In this document: in pieces, positions 9,635 through 18,923 of the stretch | Position numbering within the stretch: position 1 is the first letter of the stretch | How the letters are laid out: each line of letters starts with the position of its first letter | NCBI RefSeq assembly: GCF_000832305.1 | Contig: NZ_CP010537.1 | Span: forward strand, 3,472,001-3,536,000 | Length of the DNA stretch: 64,000 bases | Direction: 5' to 3' | Origin: Cupriavidus basilensis | GTDB taxonomy: Bacteria > Pseudomonadota > Gammaproteobacteria > Burkholderiales > Burkholderiaceae | Translations under genes and position numbers: made by a program | The notes under the pieces: generated by a model | Told to the model about the DNA's origin: nothing | The model's input: only the letters and a program-made list of their open reading frames with translations | The model's database searches: none

Positions 9635-10657
9635 TCATTGAACACTGCCCGGCTTGGCCGGGGCCGCGGCGGCGTTGCCCGGCGCAGCCGCAGCCGGGGC
9701 GGCCGAAGCGGCCGGCGCGACTGCGGTTGCAGGGGCGGAGGCGGCCGCCAGGCCTGCCTGCACTTCCTTGCCGGCTTCACCGGCCTTTGCTGCGATCGAA
9801 ACCTCGGCGGCGCTGGCATTCTCAGCCTCGATCCGAGACTGCGCGCGCTGGTTCAGCACCACGATGCTGATGCGGCGATTCACCGGCGCGAGATCGTCCT
9901 TCTTGTCGAGCGGCATGGTCGCGGCCAGGCCAATCACACGCAGCACCTTGCCCTCGTTCATGCCGCCGGCAACCAGCTCGCGCCGGGAGGCGTTGGAGCG
10001 GTCTGAAGATAGCTCCCAGTTGCTATACGTGCGCTCGCCATTGGAATAGTTGGCGGAGTCGGTATGGCCGGACAGGCTGACCTTGTTGGGCATCTCGTTG
10101 AGCACCGGGCCGATCTCGCGCAGGATGCTGCGCATATACGGCTCGACCGCGGCGCTGCCGGTACGGAACATCGGCCGGTTCTGCGTATCCAGGATCTGGA
10201 TGCGCAAACCTTCGCTGGTGATATCGAGCAGCAACTGCGGGCGGAACTGGCGCAGCACGGGGTTGTTCTCGATGATCTGCTCAAGACGCTTCTTGAGCGA
10301 GCGCAGGCGCTCGGCTTCCTGGCGCTCCTTGGCCTTTTCCGTGGCGTCTTCAGGCGTCTTCCTGACTTCCGCGTCCTGGCGGGTCACGTCAGTGCCGCCG
10401 CCAGGGATCACGCTGGAAGACAGGCTGCTCTTGTTGCCGCCCGCAATGGCCACTTTCAGCGGCGTGCGGAAATACTCGGCCAATTGCACCAGGTCCTTGG
10501 GCTGGGCAGCCTTCAGCAGCCAAAGCACAAGGAACAGCGCCATCATTGCCGTCATGAAGTCGGCGTAGGCGATCTTCCACGATCCGCCATGATGCCCGGC
10601 GCTGCTCTTCTTGATGCGTTTGACGACAATGGGGTGCGCACCGTGCTCACTGCTCAT
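9635..10657 (-). CDS. motB: Flagellar motor stator protein MotB
   Basis: Stator subunit that anchors the MotA4B2 proton channel to peptidoglycan. The single membrane helix (about residues 28-50) carries the essential proton-binding aspartate D33 in [16 protein letters not shown]. An OmpA-like peptidoglycan-binding domain occupies about residues 145-270 ([25 protein letters not shown] split over this region). The C-terminal 60 residues are an Ala-rich low-complexity tail. ATG at 10657; 18 nt after motA. The Asp and absence of Na+-type features suggest a proton-driven motor. Confidence 0.97.
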   Translation of the reverse strand: MSSEHGAHPIVVKRIKKSSAGHHGGSWKIAYADFMTAMMALFLVLWLLKAAQPKDLVQLAEYFRTPLKVAIAGGNKSSLSSSVIPGGGTDVTRQDAEVRKTPEDATEKAKERQEAERLRSLKKRLEQIIENNPVLRQFRPQLLLDITSEGLRIQILDTQNRPMFRTGSAAVEPYMRSILREIGPVLNEMPNKVSLSGHTDSANYSNGERTYSNWELSSDRSNASRRELVAGGMNEGKVLRVIGLAATMPLDKKDDLAPVNRRISIVVLNQRAQSRIEAENASAAEVSIAAKAGEAGKEVQAGLAAASAPATAVAPAASAAPAAAAPGNAAAAPAKPGSVQ

Positions 10658-10675
10658 CGCTGTCGCTCCTCTTCG

Positions 10676-11539
10676 TCAGGTAATGCTCTTGACTTCGCGG
10701 ACGTGGTCGTCCAGTTCGAGGAAGGATGGCCGCTCGGTCGAGTACAACACCTTGCGGCCGAACTCCACCGCCACCAGAGGTGCATACCCATTGAGCGAAG
10801 CCAGCAGCGTGACCTTGATGCACTCGTACATCTTCACGGCTTCGTCCACTTGGTGCTCGACCCGCGCCGCCAGTGGCGAGACAAAGCCGTAGGCGAGCAA
10901 GATGCCGAGGAAGGTACCGACCATGGCGTGTGCAATCAGCGCGCCCAGTTCGGCCGGCGGCAGGTCTGCCGAGGCCAGCGCGTGCACCACGCCCATCACC
11001 GCGGCGACAATGCCGAAGGCGGGCAGGCCATCGCCGATCCGGGTCAGCGCATGCGCCGGCACCTCGGCTTCGTGGCGGAAGGTCTCGATCTCGTGATCCA
11101 TCAGGGTCTCGATCTCGAAGGCGTTCATATTGCCGTTGACCATCATGCGCAGGTAGTCCGTCAGGAACTCCATCATTCCCGGGTCGGCAAGGATGCGCGG
11201 ATACTGGCTGAACACGCTGCTGGCCGCCGGATCCGCGATTTCCTTCTCGAGGAACAGGATGCCTTCGCGGCGGGCCTTGGACAGCAGGACATAGAGCAGC
11301 GCCATGACTTCCATGTACAGCGCCTTGCTGTACTTGCTGCTGCGAAACAGTGTCGGCAGCACGCGCATGGTGGCCTTGATAGCCTTGCCATTATTGGAGC
11401 TGATGAACGCGCCGACTGCAGCGCCCCCAATGATGACAAGCTCTGCCGGCTGATAAAGCGCGCCCATATGGCCGCCGGTCATGGCGTATCCACCAAGCAC
11501 CGCCACTATCACGACAACAAAGCCAATTACAACTAGCAC
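10676..11539 (-). CDS. motA: Flagellar motor stator protein MotA
   Basis: Forms the proton-conducting stator with MotB and generates torque. It is 287 residues long, normal for the family. I chose the GTG at 11539 (reading as MLVVIGFVVVIVAVLGGY): GGGGA lies 7 nt upstream and the product then starts like other MotA proteins, whereas an upstream in-frame start at 11581 adds an atypical hydrophilic extension. Four membrane segments are evident (about 1-22, 32-52, 170-190, 200-222), with the cytoplasmic torque-generating domain between helices 2 and 3. Confidence 0.95.
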   Translation of the reverse strand: MLVVIGFVVVIVAVLGGYAMTGGHMGALYQPAELVIIGGAAVGAFISSNNGKAIKATMRVLPTLFRSSKYSKALYMEVMALLYVLLSKARREGILFLEKEIADPAASSVFSQYPRILADPGMMEFLTDYLRMMVNGNMNAFEIETLMDHEIETFRHEAEVPAHALTRIGDGLPAFGIVAAVMGVVHALASADLPPAELGALIAHAMVGTFLGILLAYGFVSPLAARVEHQVDEAVKMYECIKVTLLASLNGYAPLVAVEFGRKVLYSTERPSFLELDDHVREVKSIT

Positions 11540-11709
11540 GATTGATTCCCCGTCAGAAAAACACGCGTCAGGCACGCACAAGCGTCACCCCTCCAGCCAG
11601 GCGGATAGACCGCCTGCCTTGGCTGGGCTCAGCTGTCACGCAGGCTGCCATCGGATCTGAGACCTTGGGACTATCGGGCCTTGAAGCCTTGGGTCCTGAA
11701 GTCCGGTCC

Positions 11710-11752
11710 GTCTTAAGACTTAACGACTGAAGGCGGCAAGACTTGAAGACTT
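11710..11752. repeat. Repeated AAGACTT motifs in the motA leader
   Basis: The 240-nt flhC-motA gap contains a 10-bp palindrome GTCTTAAGAC (11710-11719) and three copies of AAGACTT (11715-11721, 11738-11744, 11746-11752). They stand out from the GC-rich surroundings. A role in motA leader regulation is possible but unproven; no convincing sigma-28 promoter was found. Confidence 0.4.
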
Positions 11753-11779
11753 AGTGCCCTATCGACCCAAGGATTTCAG

Positions 11780-12385
11780 TCAGGCGACAGCTTGCGCTGG
11801 TGCGATGTCCTTCGAGAGCTTCTTGGCTTTGCCGGCACGCGAGGGCGGACGGCACAGGCTGCATACGAAATTCGCATGCGGCTCGTACGCGTGCGCAACG
11901 AAACGCCCGCCGCAGCAGGTGCAGCTGGAAAGCTGCAGCATGTTGCTCTCGAAAAACCGTACTAACGTCCAGGCACGGGTGAAACTTAAGACAATTTCGC
12001 TTTCGAGCAGCGATACGTGCTCAAGATAGAGCCGATAGGCTGCCACCACGCCGCGGATGCCAACCGTCTCTCCCTGCTGGACCATGAACTGATAGGCCGA
12101 GAAGAACAGCGAGGAATGGATGTTTGGCAACCAGGTGGTGAACCAGTCGGTCGAGAAGGGGAGCATGCCCTTGGGCGGCGAGGCGCCGCGCAGCTCCTTG
12201 TAGAGGCGGATCAGGCGATCGCGCGAGAGCGTGGTCTCGGCTTCGAGGACTTGCAGGCGCGCACCCAGGCCGATCAGCTCAATGGCGAGCTGGGTCTGGT
12301 TGGCATCCTGCAGGACGCTCTTGCGATTGGGGACGGGAGTGGCCGTGGTACTCCGGGCTGACGGGGCCTGCAGGAGCGCGGTCAA
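11780..12385 (-). CDS. flhC: Flagellar master regulator subunit FlhC
   Basis: Forms the FlhD4C2 activator of class II flagellar promoters. The 201-residue product shows the family helical region ([17 protein letters not shown] and [15 protein letters not shown]) and a four-cysteine zinc site (CTCCGGR ... CSLC near residues 155-178). The only plausible start is a TTG at 12385 that overlaps the flhD stop as TTGA, preceded by GGAG at 8 nt, implying coupling to flhD. The N-terminal 17 residues before NRKSVLQ are longer than in typical FlhC. Confidence 0.95.
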   Translation of the reverse strand: MTALLQAPSARSTTATPVPNRKSVLQDANQTQLAIELIGLGARLQVLEAETTLSRDRLIRLYKELRGASPPKGMLPFSTDWFTTWLPNIHSSLFFSAYQFMVQQGETVGIRGVVAAYRLYLEHVSLLESEIVLSFTRAWTLVRFFESNMLQLSSCTCCGGRFVAHAYEPHANFVCSLCRPPSRAGKAKKLSKDIAPAQAVA

Positions 12386-12699
12386 TTGAGCGACTCCACG
12401 GGCTGCCGTGCGAGCAGGATCGCAGCATGGATCTGCTGCATATCATGGCTCTTGGCCGTATGGGTGAGTGTCGACAGCAAGGCATGGTCGTCGAACCGAA
12501 AACGGCATAGGACCATGTTTGATGCTGCCAGTTTGACAAGCTGGGCCGGTGTCAACTTGGCGAGGATGTCGGCAATTTCCTTGCTGACACCAAGCCTGAA
12601 CATGGCTTCCAGATGATTTTCGCGCACCAGGCGTTGCGCGAGCAGCAGATAGGCGAGATTGACCTCCCTGATCTCCTGGAGAACTTCACTGCTTTCCAA
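12382..12699 (-). CDS. flhD: Flagellar master regulator subunit FlhD
   Basis: DNA-contacting partner of FlhC in the class II flagellar activator. The 105-residue protein aligns along its length with enteric FlhD ([12 protein letters not shown] versus [20 protein letters not shown] versus [16 protein letters not shown] versus MQQIHAAI). The start is a TTG at 12699, 5 nt after GCGGGG; it matches the E. coli N-terminus exactly in length, and no ATG is available. A TTG start should keep FlhD synthesis low. Confidence 0.96.
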   Translation of the reverse strand: MESSEVLQEIREVNLAYLLLAQRLVRENHLEAMFRLGVSKEIADILAKLTPAQLVKLAASNMVLCRFRFDDHALLSTLTHTAKSHDMQQIHAAILLARQPVESLN

Positions 12700-12848
12700 T
12701 TTTTCCCCGCTACCAAAAAAAGCCCTTCGACCGCTTGTCCGGCGCTTACCCGCAGCCGAAGGCTGAAGGCGACCAGATCGTTTGAGTGCGTGTGCGACGG
12801 GTACTGCGTACGACTACGGAACTGCGCTTGGTCAGACCTATCTGAAAC

Positions 12849-13032
12849 GTTACAAATGTTACAGAGTGTAAGTGCGACTGACAGTGTTATATCGGCAATC
12901 TGATCGGACTGCCAATCCCCTCTTACGTTGGGGTACGGCAATGTCGCATGAAACATACATGGGATTCAAAGTTTGTAACGGTCATCTCCTTGTCATGTGA
13001 TTTGCATCAAAACTGTTACGCGTATGTAACAG
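12849..13032. promoter_or_regulatory. GTTAC/GTAAC half-site cluster upstream of flhDC
   Basis: A direct pair GTTACA-aat-GTTACA lies at 12849-12863, TGTAAC at 12974-12979, and a perfect inverted repeat CTGTTAC-N6-GTAACAG at 13013-13032. The recurrence of the same half-site suggests a transcription-factor operator array; the factor is unknown. Confidence 0.5.
12886..12915 (-). promoter_or_regulatory. Possible sigma-70 promoter of flhDC
   Basis: On the minus strand TTGGCA (12915-12910) and TATAAC (12891-12886) are separated by 18 nt. Transcription from here would give a leader of about 180 nt before flhD, comparable to the long flhDC leader in enterics. Unproven. Confidence 0.45.
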
Positions 13033-13114
13033 AAGAAAAGCACTAAATTAGCCCGTTAGGTCATCCCGTCCGAGGGTGTACTAGTCGCATTCCTCTATTG
13101 ACGAGCTAGCCTCA

Positions 13115-13846
13115 CTACACTAGGACCCTGCGCAGCCATGCAGCCACCCGTGCGAACAGGTCGTCGGGCTCTTCGCGGAACAGATGCGGGCAGGTTTGCT
13201 CCACCTGCTCCATCACGCGCGCGGCTTCTTCGGCACTCACGGTGCCGTAGTCCATCGATAGCCCCAGCAACGCGCGCAACTCGCCCAGCCGCGAGCGTGC
13301 CGCGCCGGCGGTGCGCTCAGTCTGCACCATGTACATAAGGTCGTAGACCCGGCGGCGCAGGCTTTGCGCGACGCGCCATGCCGGTGTCTGCATCTGCTCC
13401 TCGAGCGTACGGATATCCACCGCGGAGGTGGCCAGCTGGGATGCCAGGGGATCGGTAAAGGCTAGGTCAGCCCCGGCGTCCTCCAGGATCTGCCGGGACC
13501 AGTCACGGGCGTGCGCAAGGCGCTCCTGGGGCGTCCACTCGTAGCGCACCGCCAGGCCGTAGCCATAGCGCTGCGCGTCGCGCATCAGCGTCGCCATGGC
13601 ATTGGGCAGCTGCTTGTTGAACACACGCTTGGCCCAGGCGTACTCCCCACCCGAGAGCAACCGCGTGACGGCGCGCTCGGTCAGCGGGCCGTCATGGTGC
13701 AGCAGGCGCGCCCGCAGGAAGTCATCGAAGCCGGGCGGCGTGAACTCGTTGTCCAACCCGGTCGAGAGCTTGACGAAGTGCTCGAACTCGGCGCGCAGCT
13801 TGGCCGCAGCCTCTTCGGGCAGCGCCAGGGTGATTTCAGTAGTCAT
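13115..13846 (-). CDS. Uncharacterised protein encoded within the chemotaxis/flagellar operon
   Basis: I do not recognise this 243-residue protein. It starts at an ATG at 13846, has no signal peptide or membrane segment, and is predicted mainly helical, with many charged and Leu/Ala residues and an Arg-rich C-terminus (LRRVLV). Notable stretches are LRAEFEHFVKLSTGLDNEF near the N-terminus and RRRVYDLMYMVQTERT near residue 165. It lies 50 nt downstream of a receptor gene and upstream of flhDC in the same direction, so co-transcription with the receptor cluster is likely. A role in chemotaxis or flagellar control is inferred only from position. Codon use matches its neighbours, so it is very likely real. 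Confidence 0.8.
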   Translation of the reverse strand: MTTEITLALPEEAAAKLRAEFEHFVKLSTGLDNEFTPPGFDDFLRARLLHHDGPLTERAVTRLLSGGEYAWAKRVFNKQLPNAMATLMRDAQRYGYGLAVRYEWTPQERLAHARDWSRQILEDAGADLAFTDPLASQLATSAVDIRTLEEQMQTPAWRVAQSLRRRVYDLMYMVQTERTAGAARSRLGELRALLGLSMDYGTVSAEEAARVMEQVEQTCPHLFREEPDDLFARVAAWLRRVLV

Positions 13847-13896
13847 GATGTGCAGGTCTGCCTATGCCGCTGACGGCGGGAGCACCTTATTCGCCG

Positions 13897-15720
13897 TCAG
13901 AAAGCGCTCCAGTCGCCGCTTTCCGAGGTAGCCAGGGCTACGGGACGAGCCGCGCGCGCCGTCACCGGCGCAGGCGCTTCACGTCCGCCCTCGCGCTCAG
14001 CCTTGTCCACCGGCGCGGGCTCGGCGTGACCGGACTCTTCGTGGCGGATGGCGGGTGCCGACGGCTCCATGCGCCTGGGCTTGACCTTGGTCGCAGCGAT
14101 CACCTTGGGCTGCGGCGCTTGCGCGCGGGAGCCGGCAAAGCCATCCGTTTCGGCCAGGCGGAAGCTCGCTACCGAGGATTGCAGGCGCGTAGCCTGATCT
14201 TCCAGCGAACCGGCGGCAGCTGCGGCCTCCTCGACCAGCGCCGCGTTCTGCTGCGTCACCTCGTCCATTTGCGCCACCGCCTTGTTGACCTGCTCGATGC
14301 CCGAGCTCTGCTCGGCGGACGCCGCGCTGATCTCGCCCATGATGTCCGTCACGCGCTTGACCGCCTGCACGATCTCACCCATGGTGTGCCCGGCCTGGCC
14401 CACCAGCGTCGAGCCGTTGTCCACACGCGCCACCGTGTCTCCGATCAGGCCCTTGATTTCCTTGGCCGCATTCGCGCTGCGCTGCGCCAGGCTGCGCACC
14501 TCGCCTGCCACCACCGCGAAGCCCCGGCCCTGTTCGCCGGCGCGCGCGGCTTCCACTGCCGCGTTCAGCGCCAGGATATTGGTCTGGAAGGCAATGCCTT
14601 CGATCACACCAATAATGTCGACGATCTTCCTGGATGCATCGTTGATCTCATCCATGGTCTTCACCACGCGGCCCACCACTTCGCCACCCTTGACCGCGGT
14701 CTCGGAGGCGTTGGCCGCCAGGCCGCTGGCCTGGCGCGCGTTGTCCGCGTTCTGGCGCACCGTGCTGGTCAGCTCTTCCATGCTCGATGCGGTTTCTTCC
14801 AGCGAGGCCGCCTGCTGCTCGGTGCGCTGTGACAGGTCGCTGTTGCCCGCGGCAATCTCACGCGAGGCGGATGCGATCGATCCCGCGGAATCCTTGAAGT
14901 CGCGCACCATGGCCGAGAGTTGCTGCTGCATCTGTTTCATGGCGTGCAGCAGGCTGTCCTTGTCGCCCGCACGCAACTTCACGTCTGCCGAGAAATCGCC
15001 CTCGGCGATACGCGAGGCAATGTCCACCGCGTAGGCCGGCTCGCCGCCCAACTGGCGCGACAGCGTACGGGCCAGGAAGGCGCCCAGCAGCACAGAGACG
15101 GCCAGGCCGCCCAGCACCAGGCCCAGCATCCACAGGCGGGAGCTTTCGTAGACGCCACGTGCTTCGTCCATATTGGCCAGCGCGCGATCGTCGCGGCGCT
15201 TGACCATCTTTGCCATGATGTCTTCGAGCGCACGGCTATCCTTGATCAGGTCGGCGCTTTCGCTAAAGACCTGGCTTTCAAACTGCGAGGTATCGAGCGG
15301 CTGCTTGCTGACGAGCGCCACATACTTGCCCAGCCGCTCACGGTAGGCCGGCAACAGGGTATCGAATTGCTTGACGAGGGCGATCCCCTCGGGCTGGCTG
15401 AACGCAGGACGCGCACGCTTTACGCTCTCGTCCAGCAGGACCAGCGACTTTTCGATCTGTTCCTTCTCGGCGGCGCGCTCACCCATGGTCGAAGCCGACA
15501 GCAGCGCGATCTGCGCGCGGCTGGAATAGAGCAGGTCGATGTTGCCGCTCTGCACCGCCTTGAGCGCCTGCAGGTCGTCGTGATAGATCCTGCTGGTCCA
15601 GTCCGTCATGCGCCCCATGTTGATGACGCCCAGCAGACCCATCACCGCGCCGATAAGCGACACGACCAGAAAGCCAACGACCAGCTTGGTCGTGACGCGG
15701 AGCTGATTGAACCATTGCAT
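13897..15720 (-). CDS. Methyl-accepting chemotaxis protein (4HB-type sensor) with C-terminal DWSAF tether
   Basis: Transmembrane chemoreceptor of 607 residues. Helix TM1 (about 10-32) and TM2 (about 193-215) bracket a periplasmic all-helical domain of the 4HB/Tar kind; then a HAMP domain (about 215-268) and a long cytoplasmic signalling coiled coil with the invariant hairpin tip ([20 protein letters not shown]). The last residues GDWSAF match the xWxxF pentapeptide that recruits CheR/CheB. The ligand is unknown. Its signalling-domain DNA is almost identical to that of the next gene (see repeat entries), pointing to duplication or gene conversion. Confidence 0.95.
   Translation of the reverse strand: MQWFNQLRVTTKLVVGFLVVSLIGAVMGLLGVINMGRMTDWTSRIYHDDLQALKAVQSGNIDLLYSSRAQIALLSASTMGERAAEKEQIEKSLVLLDESVKRARPAFSQPEGIALVKQFDTLLPAYRERLGKYVALVSKQPLDTSQFESQVFSESADLIKDSRALEDIMAKMVKRRDDRALANMDEARGVYESSRLWMLGLVLGGLAVSVLLGAFLARTLSRQLGGEPAYAVDIASRIAEGDFSADVKLRAGDKDSLLHAMKQMQQQLSAMVRDFKDSAGSIASASREIAAGNSDLSQRTEQQAASLEETASSMEELTSTVRQNADNARQASGLAANASETAVKGGEVVGRVVKTMDEINDASRKIVDIIGVIEGIAFQTNILALNAAVEAARAGEQGRGFAVVAGEVRSLAQRSANAAKEIKGLIGDTVARVDNGSTLVGQAGHTMGEIVQAVKRVTDIMGEISAASAEQSSGIEQVNKAVAQMDEVTQQNAALVEEAAAAAGSLEDQATRLQSSVASFRLAETDGFAGSRAQAPQPKVIAATKVKPRRMEPSAPAIRHEESGHAEPAPVDKAEREGGREAPAPVTARAARPVALATSESGDWSAF
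14232..14842. repeat. Signalling-domain direct repeat, copy 1
   Basis: About 610 bp that reappear at 16020-16630 at a constant offset of 1788 bp, with only scattered substitutions and no indel in the parts compared. It encodes the receptor adaptation region and hairpin tip. Confidence 0.85.
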
Positions 15721-15873
15721 GCAGACTACCTCTTTTTTCTGAATGACTTGACCGGGGGCCTCATCTGTCCGCTGCCGGCGGGTTGCCGGCGATGCGCACG
15801 ACAGGCGCTACTTCTTCTTTTAGAACACGCTTTCAGGCCGATTGCCTCGACACTGCTTGATCTCTTTCTCTTT

Positions 15874-17514
15874 TCAGGCTTGCGCCAGATGCGGCGCGTC
15901 GCCCTGGCGGGCGCGCACCGGCCGTGCTTCAGGGCGCAAGCTGACGCGGAAGGTAGCCACCGCATCGCGCAGGCGCCCGGCCTGATCTTCGAGCGCGCCT
16001 GCCGCGGCCGCGGCCTGCTCGACCAGCGCCGCGTTCTGCTGCGTCACTTCGTCCATTTGCGCCACCGCCTTGTTGACCTGCTCGATGCCCGAGCTCTGCT
16101 CGGCGGACGCCGCGCTGATCTCGCCCATGATGTCCGTCACGCGCTTGACCGCCTGCACGATCTCGCCCATGGTCAGCCCGGCCTGGCCCACCAGCGCCGA
16201 GCCGTTGTCCACCCGTGCCACCGTGTCGCCGATCAAGCCCTTGATTTCCTTGGCCGCGTTCGCGCTGCGCTGTGCCAGCCCGCGCACCTCGCCCGCCACC
16301 ACCGCGAAGCCCCGGCCCTGTTCGCCGGCGCGCGCGGCTTCCACCGCCGCGTTCAGCGCCAGGATATTGGTCTGGAAGGCGATGCCTTCGATCACGCCGA
16401 TAATGTCGACGATCTTCTTCGATGCACCATTGATGTCATCCATGGTCTGCACCACACGGCCCACCACTTCGCCGCCCTTGACGGCAATCTCGGAGGCGTT
16501 GGCTGCCAGGCCGCTGGCCTGGCGCGCGTTGTCCGCGTTCTGGCGCACCGTGCTGGTCAGCTCTTCCATGCTCGATGCGGTTTCTTCCAGCGAGGCCGCC
16601 TGCTGCTCGGTGCGCTGCGACAGGTCGCTGTTGCCCGCGGCCACCTGGCGCGTTGCCGTGGAAATGCTCGTCATGCCCTCCTGTATCTCGGCCACCACCG
16701 ACAGCAAGCTGCGCTGCATCGTGCGCATGGCACGCGCCAGCGCCCCCACCTCGTCGCTTGCGCGGTAGTCCAGGCGCGTGGTGAGATCGCCCGCGCCCAT
16801 GCGCAAGGCAAAGTCGAGCATGTCCTGCACCGGCCGGTTCACGCGTGCCAGCAGCAGCGTGCCGCCGATAAAGGATGACGCGACCGCCAGCCCGAAGCCG
16901 CCCCACAGCCAGGGCCGCAACTGGCTAATGGCTTGTGCCCCGGCCAGCGCCTCGAAGGCCAGCAGCGCCGCGAGGAACCACACCAGGCCCGCCGCCTGCG
17001 ACAGCAGGATGCGCCGCTTGAGCGTGATCTTGCCCAGGCGAGCCGGCAGCCCAGCCAAGCCCCTGCGCACCACGGCACCGTCGCGCACGGCCAGGCCCGA
17101 GCCGCTGCCCTCGCGCAGCCGCGCGTAGGCGGCGCCCGCTGCCTCAACCTGCTCGCGCTGCGGCATCGAGCGCACCGAGGTGTAGCCCACCAGCTGGCCG
17201 TCGACAATCGTGGGCGTCACCGTAGCGCTGACCCAGTAGAAATCACCGTCCTTGCGGCGGTTCTTGACAATGCCAACCCACGAGCGACCGGCCTGGATGG
17301 TCTTCCACAGGTCGACGAATGCCTCCGGCGGCATGTCCGGATGGCGGACCAGGTTGTGTGCGGCGCCGAGCAATTCCTCGGGTTCGAATCCGCTGGCTTC
17401 GATAAAAGCGCGATTGGCGAACGTAATGCGCCCCTTCAGGTCGGTCCTGGAGATCAGGTAATCGTCTGCGCGGAGCTTGTACTCGCGGGAGGTAACGGGT
17501 TGATTATTTCGCAT
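15874..17514 (-). CDS. Aer-like PAS-containing chemoreceptor
   Basis: A 546-residue receptor resembling the redox/aerotaxis sensor Aer. It has a cytoplasmic N-terminal PAS domain (about 15-125; [49 protein letters not shown]), a hydrophobic hairpin (about 165-215) that anchors it without a periplasmic domain, a HAMP-like segment, and a signalling coiled coil. The PAS motif around NLVRHPDMP is the one used by Aer to hold FAD, so FAD-based energy taxis is likely. Unlike the adjacent receptor it ends in HLAQA and lacks a xWxxF tether. ATG start at 17514. Confidence 0.93.
   Translation of the reverse strand: MRNNQPVTSREYKLRADDYLISRTDLKGRITFANRAFIEASGFEPEELLGAAHNLVRHPDMPPEAFVDLWKTIQAGRSWVGIVKNRRKDGDFYWVSATVTPTIVDGQLVGYTSVRSMPQREQVEAAGAAYARLREGSGSGLAVRDGAVVRRGLAGLPARLGKITLKRRILLSQAAGLVWFLAALLAFEALAGAQAISQLRPWLWGGFGLAVASSFIGGTLLLARVNRPVQDMLDFALRMGAGDLTTRLDYRASDEVGALARAMRTMQRSLLSVVAEIQEGMTSISTATRQVAAGNSDLSQRTEQQAASLEETASSMEELTSTVRQNADNARQASGLAANASEIAVKGGEVVGRVVQTMDDINGASKKIVDIIGVIEGIAFQTNILALNAAVEAARAGEQGRGFAVVAGEVRGLAQRSANAAKEIKGLIGDTVARVDNGSALVGQAGLTMGEIVQAVKRVTDIMGEISAASAEQSSGIEQVNKAVAQMDEVTQQNAALVEQAAAAAGALEDQAGRLRDAVATFRVSLRPEARPVRARQGDAPHLAQA
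16020..16630. repeat. Signalling-domain direct repeat, copy 2
   Basis: Counterpart of 14232-14842; see that entry. The flanking sensor domains (PAS versus 4HB) are unrelated, so only the signalling module is shared. Confidence 0.85.
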
Positions 17515-17559
17515 GGATGGAAGACTGCGTGGATCGGACTCTCGCTACGTGCGCCCGCC

Positions 17560-18036
17560 TCAGGCGGCCGCGGCTGCCTCAATGGCTGCGAGTTCTTCGG
17601 TGTCTAGCAGCTTCTCGATATCGACGAGGATGAGCATGCGGCTTTCGAGCGAACCGATGCCGCGGATGTAGTCCGTCTCGCCGGAGAGCTGGGGTGCTTG
17701 CCGGATCTGGCCCGGGGCCAGCGTCAGCACGTCGGATACGCCGTCGACCACGATGCCGGTGGTGCGATCGTGCAGGTCGACGATGATCACGACCGTGTAC
17801 TGGTCATAGTTGATCTTGTCCTGGCGAAACTTGATGCGCAGGTCGATGATCGGGACGATGATCCCGCGCAGGTTGACCACGCCCTTGAGATAGGCTGGCG
17901 CATTGGCAATCTGCGTGACGTTCTCATAGCCACGGATCTCCTGCACCTTGAGGATGTCGACGCCGTACTCCTCGCCGCCCAACCTGAACGCGAGGAACTC
18001 CTCCCCCGTGCCCTCTGTCTTGTTCCCGGTTTTCAT
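17560..18036 (-). CDS. cheW: Chemotaxis coupling protein CheW (second copy)
   Basis: Couples receptors to CheA. It has 158 residues with a full CheW domain ([47 protein letters not shown]). The ATG at 18036 follows GGGAG and gives the normal N-terminus; in-frame starts further upstream (to 18141) add Arg-rich sequence unlike CheW. It lies between the response regulator and the Aer-like receptor, 45 nt from the latter, so it probably serves the locally encoded receptors. It is clearly paralogous to the CheW at 7029-7523. Confidence 0.95.
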   Translation of the reverse strand: MKTGNKTEGTGEEFLAFRLGGEEYGVDILKVQEIRGYENVTQIANAPAYLKGVVNLRGIIVPIIDLRIKFRQDKINYDQYTVVIIVDLHDRTTGIVVDGVSDVLTLAPGQIRQAPQLSGETDYIRGIGSLESRMLILVDIEKLLDTEELAAIEAAAAA

Positions 18037-18204
18037 TTGCTGGCTCCCGCTGCCATGACCGGCCATGCGGCGCTGGCAAAGCCGCAGCCGGCCGGCCCGC
18101 GGGAGGGCAGCCAGGCCGAGACTCTGCCTGCGACGAGGCACGAATATCGTTTACCTCTTAACGGCAGTCCTGGACGTGACTGAAGGGCAACAATACCAAG
18201 GCAT

Positions 18205-18588
18205 TTACCCTACCTTGGAGGGGTCTAGCAGCGCATTCACAGCCTCCATCAGCTGATCCGGATCGAACGGCTTGGCCAGGAAGCCGGACGCGCCGGCCAC
18301 GCGAGCCTGCTCGCGCACCTGGCTGTCGGCCTCGGTGCTCAGCATCAGCATCGGGACGGCGGCATAGGCGGCGCGCCCGCGCAGCTTGCGGATCAGGGTC
18401 AGGCCGTCCGTTCCCGGCATCACCTGGTCGGTCACCAGCATGCCGAAAGTGGCGTCCAGGGCGAGCGCCAGCGCCTCGTCACCGTCGGCGGCTTCGGACA
18501 CGCCGTAGCCCCCCGCGCGCAAGCAGGCGCCAATCATGCGGCGCAAGGAGGGAGAATCATCGACAACTAGAATATGAGGCAAAGACAT
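18205..18588 (-). CDS. Single-domain response regulator (CheY-like)
   Basis: A stand-alone receiver of 127 residues: MSLPHILVVDDSPSLRRMI with the acidic pair, phosphoacceptor Asp in MLVTDQVMPGTDG, Ser/Thr switch position in MLMLSTEAD and the conserved Lys in LAKPFD. The ATG at 18588 lies 7 nt after GGAG; the long upstream extension in the same frame is not receiver-like. It is diverged from cheY, nearer to generic PilH/CheY-like regulators, and is the first gene of the group with cheW2 and two receptors. Its partner could be CheA or another kinase. Confidence 0.93.
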   Translation of the reverse strand: MSLPHILVVDDSPSLRRMIGACLRAGGYGVSEAADGDEALALALDATFGMLVTDQVMPGTDGLTLIRKLRGRAAYAAVPMLMLSTEADSQVREQARVAGASGFLAKPFDPDQLMEAVNALLDPSKVG

Positions 18589-18917
18589 AGCGGCTCCGTT
18601 GACAGCACGATGGTGAGTCCACAAGCCGGGGTTCTGGCCCGGTGGACCGATGTTCCTGCGGACGGGGCTGCGGTGTGCGGCGAAGCGCGACTGGAGTGGC
18701 CGGTGCAAACAACGCCCCTTTGGGGCATATCGGCAGCGGTGGCCGAATCCGTAGTACGGTTGCGTGGATCGGCGGGATTTGTTACCCCACGAGCATGGGG
18801 TGCATCTGCCGGCGGCGGGTGGGCATACTACGGCCTCGCCGTAAAATGGCCCTCGCACCGGTGGGCCATGGCACGCCTGCGCTACCCGCGACTGAGGCAC
18901 TGCAATACCATCGGAAC
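18589..18917. other. Intergenic region between divergent genes
   Basis: About 330 nt separating the minus-strand receptor operon from the plus-strand unknown gene. A short inverted repeat ACCCCA-N6-TGGGGT lies at 18784-18801. Promoters for both directions are expected, but none was convincing. The upstream plus-strand extension of the next gene through this region is rejected. Confidence 0.6.
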
Positions 18918-18923
18918 GTGATC

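Larger units (their letters stand above)
12700..13114. other. 415-nt flhDC upstream regulatory region
   Basis: This AT-richer gap lies between the unknown 243-codon gene and flhD. It holds a possible sigma-70 promoter reading towards flhD and a cluster of GTTAC/GTAAC half-sites, listed separately. No open reading frame with coding character was seen. Confidence 0.8.

Noticed and set aside
12996..13011. Possible CRP site TGTGA-N6-TCAAA upstream of flhDC
   Set aside because: Only one half matches the consensus well and no other evidence supports it.
18642..18923. N-terminal extension of the unknown plus-strand gene by 94 codons
   Set aside because: The extension is Arg/Cys/Gly-rich, lacks a ribosome site and covers the divergent promoter region.
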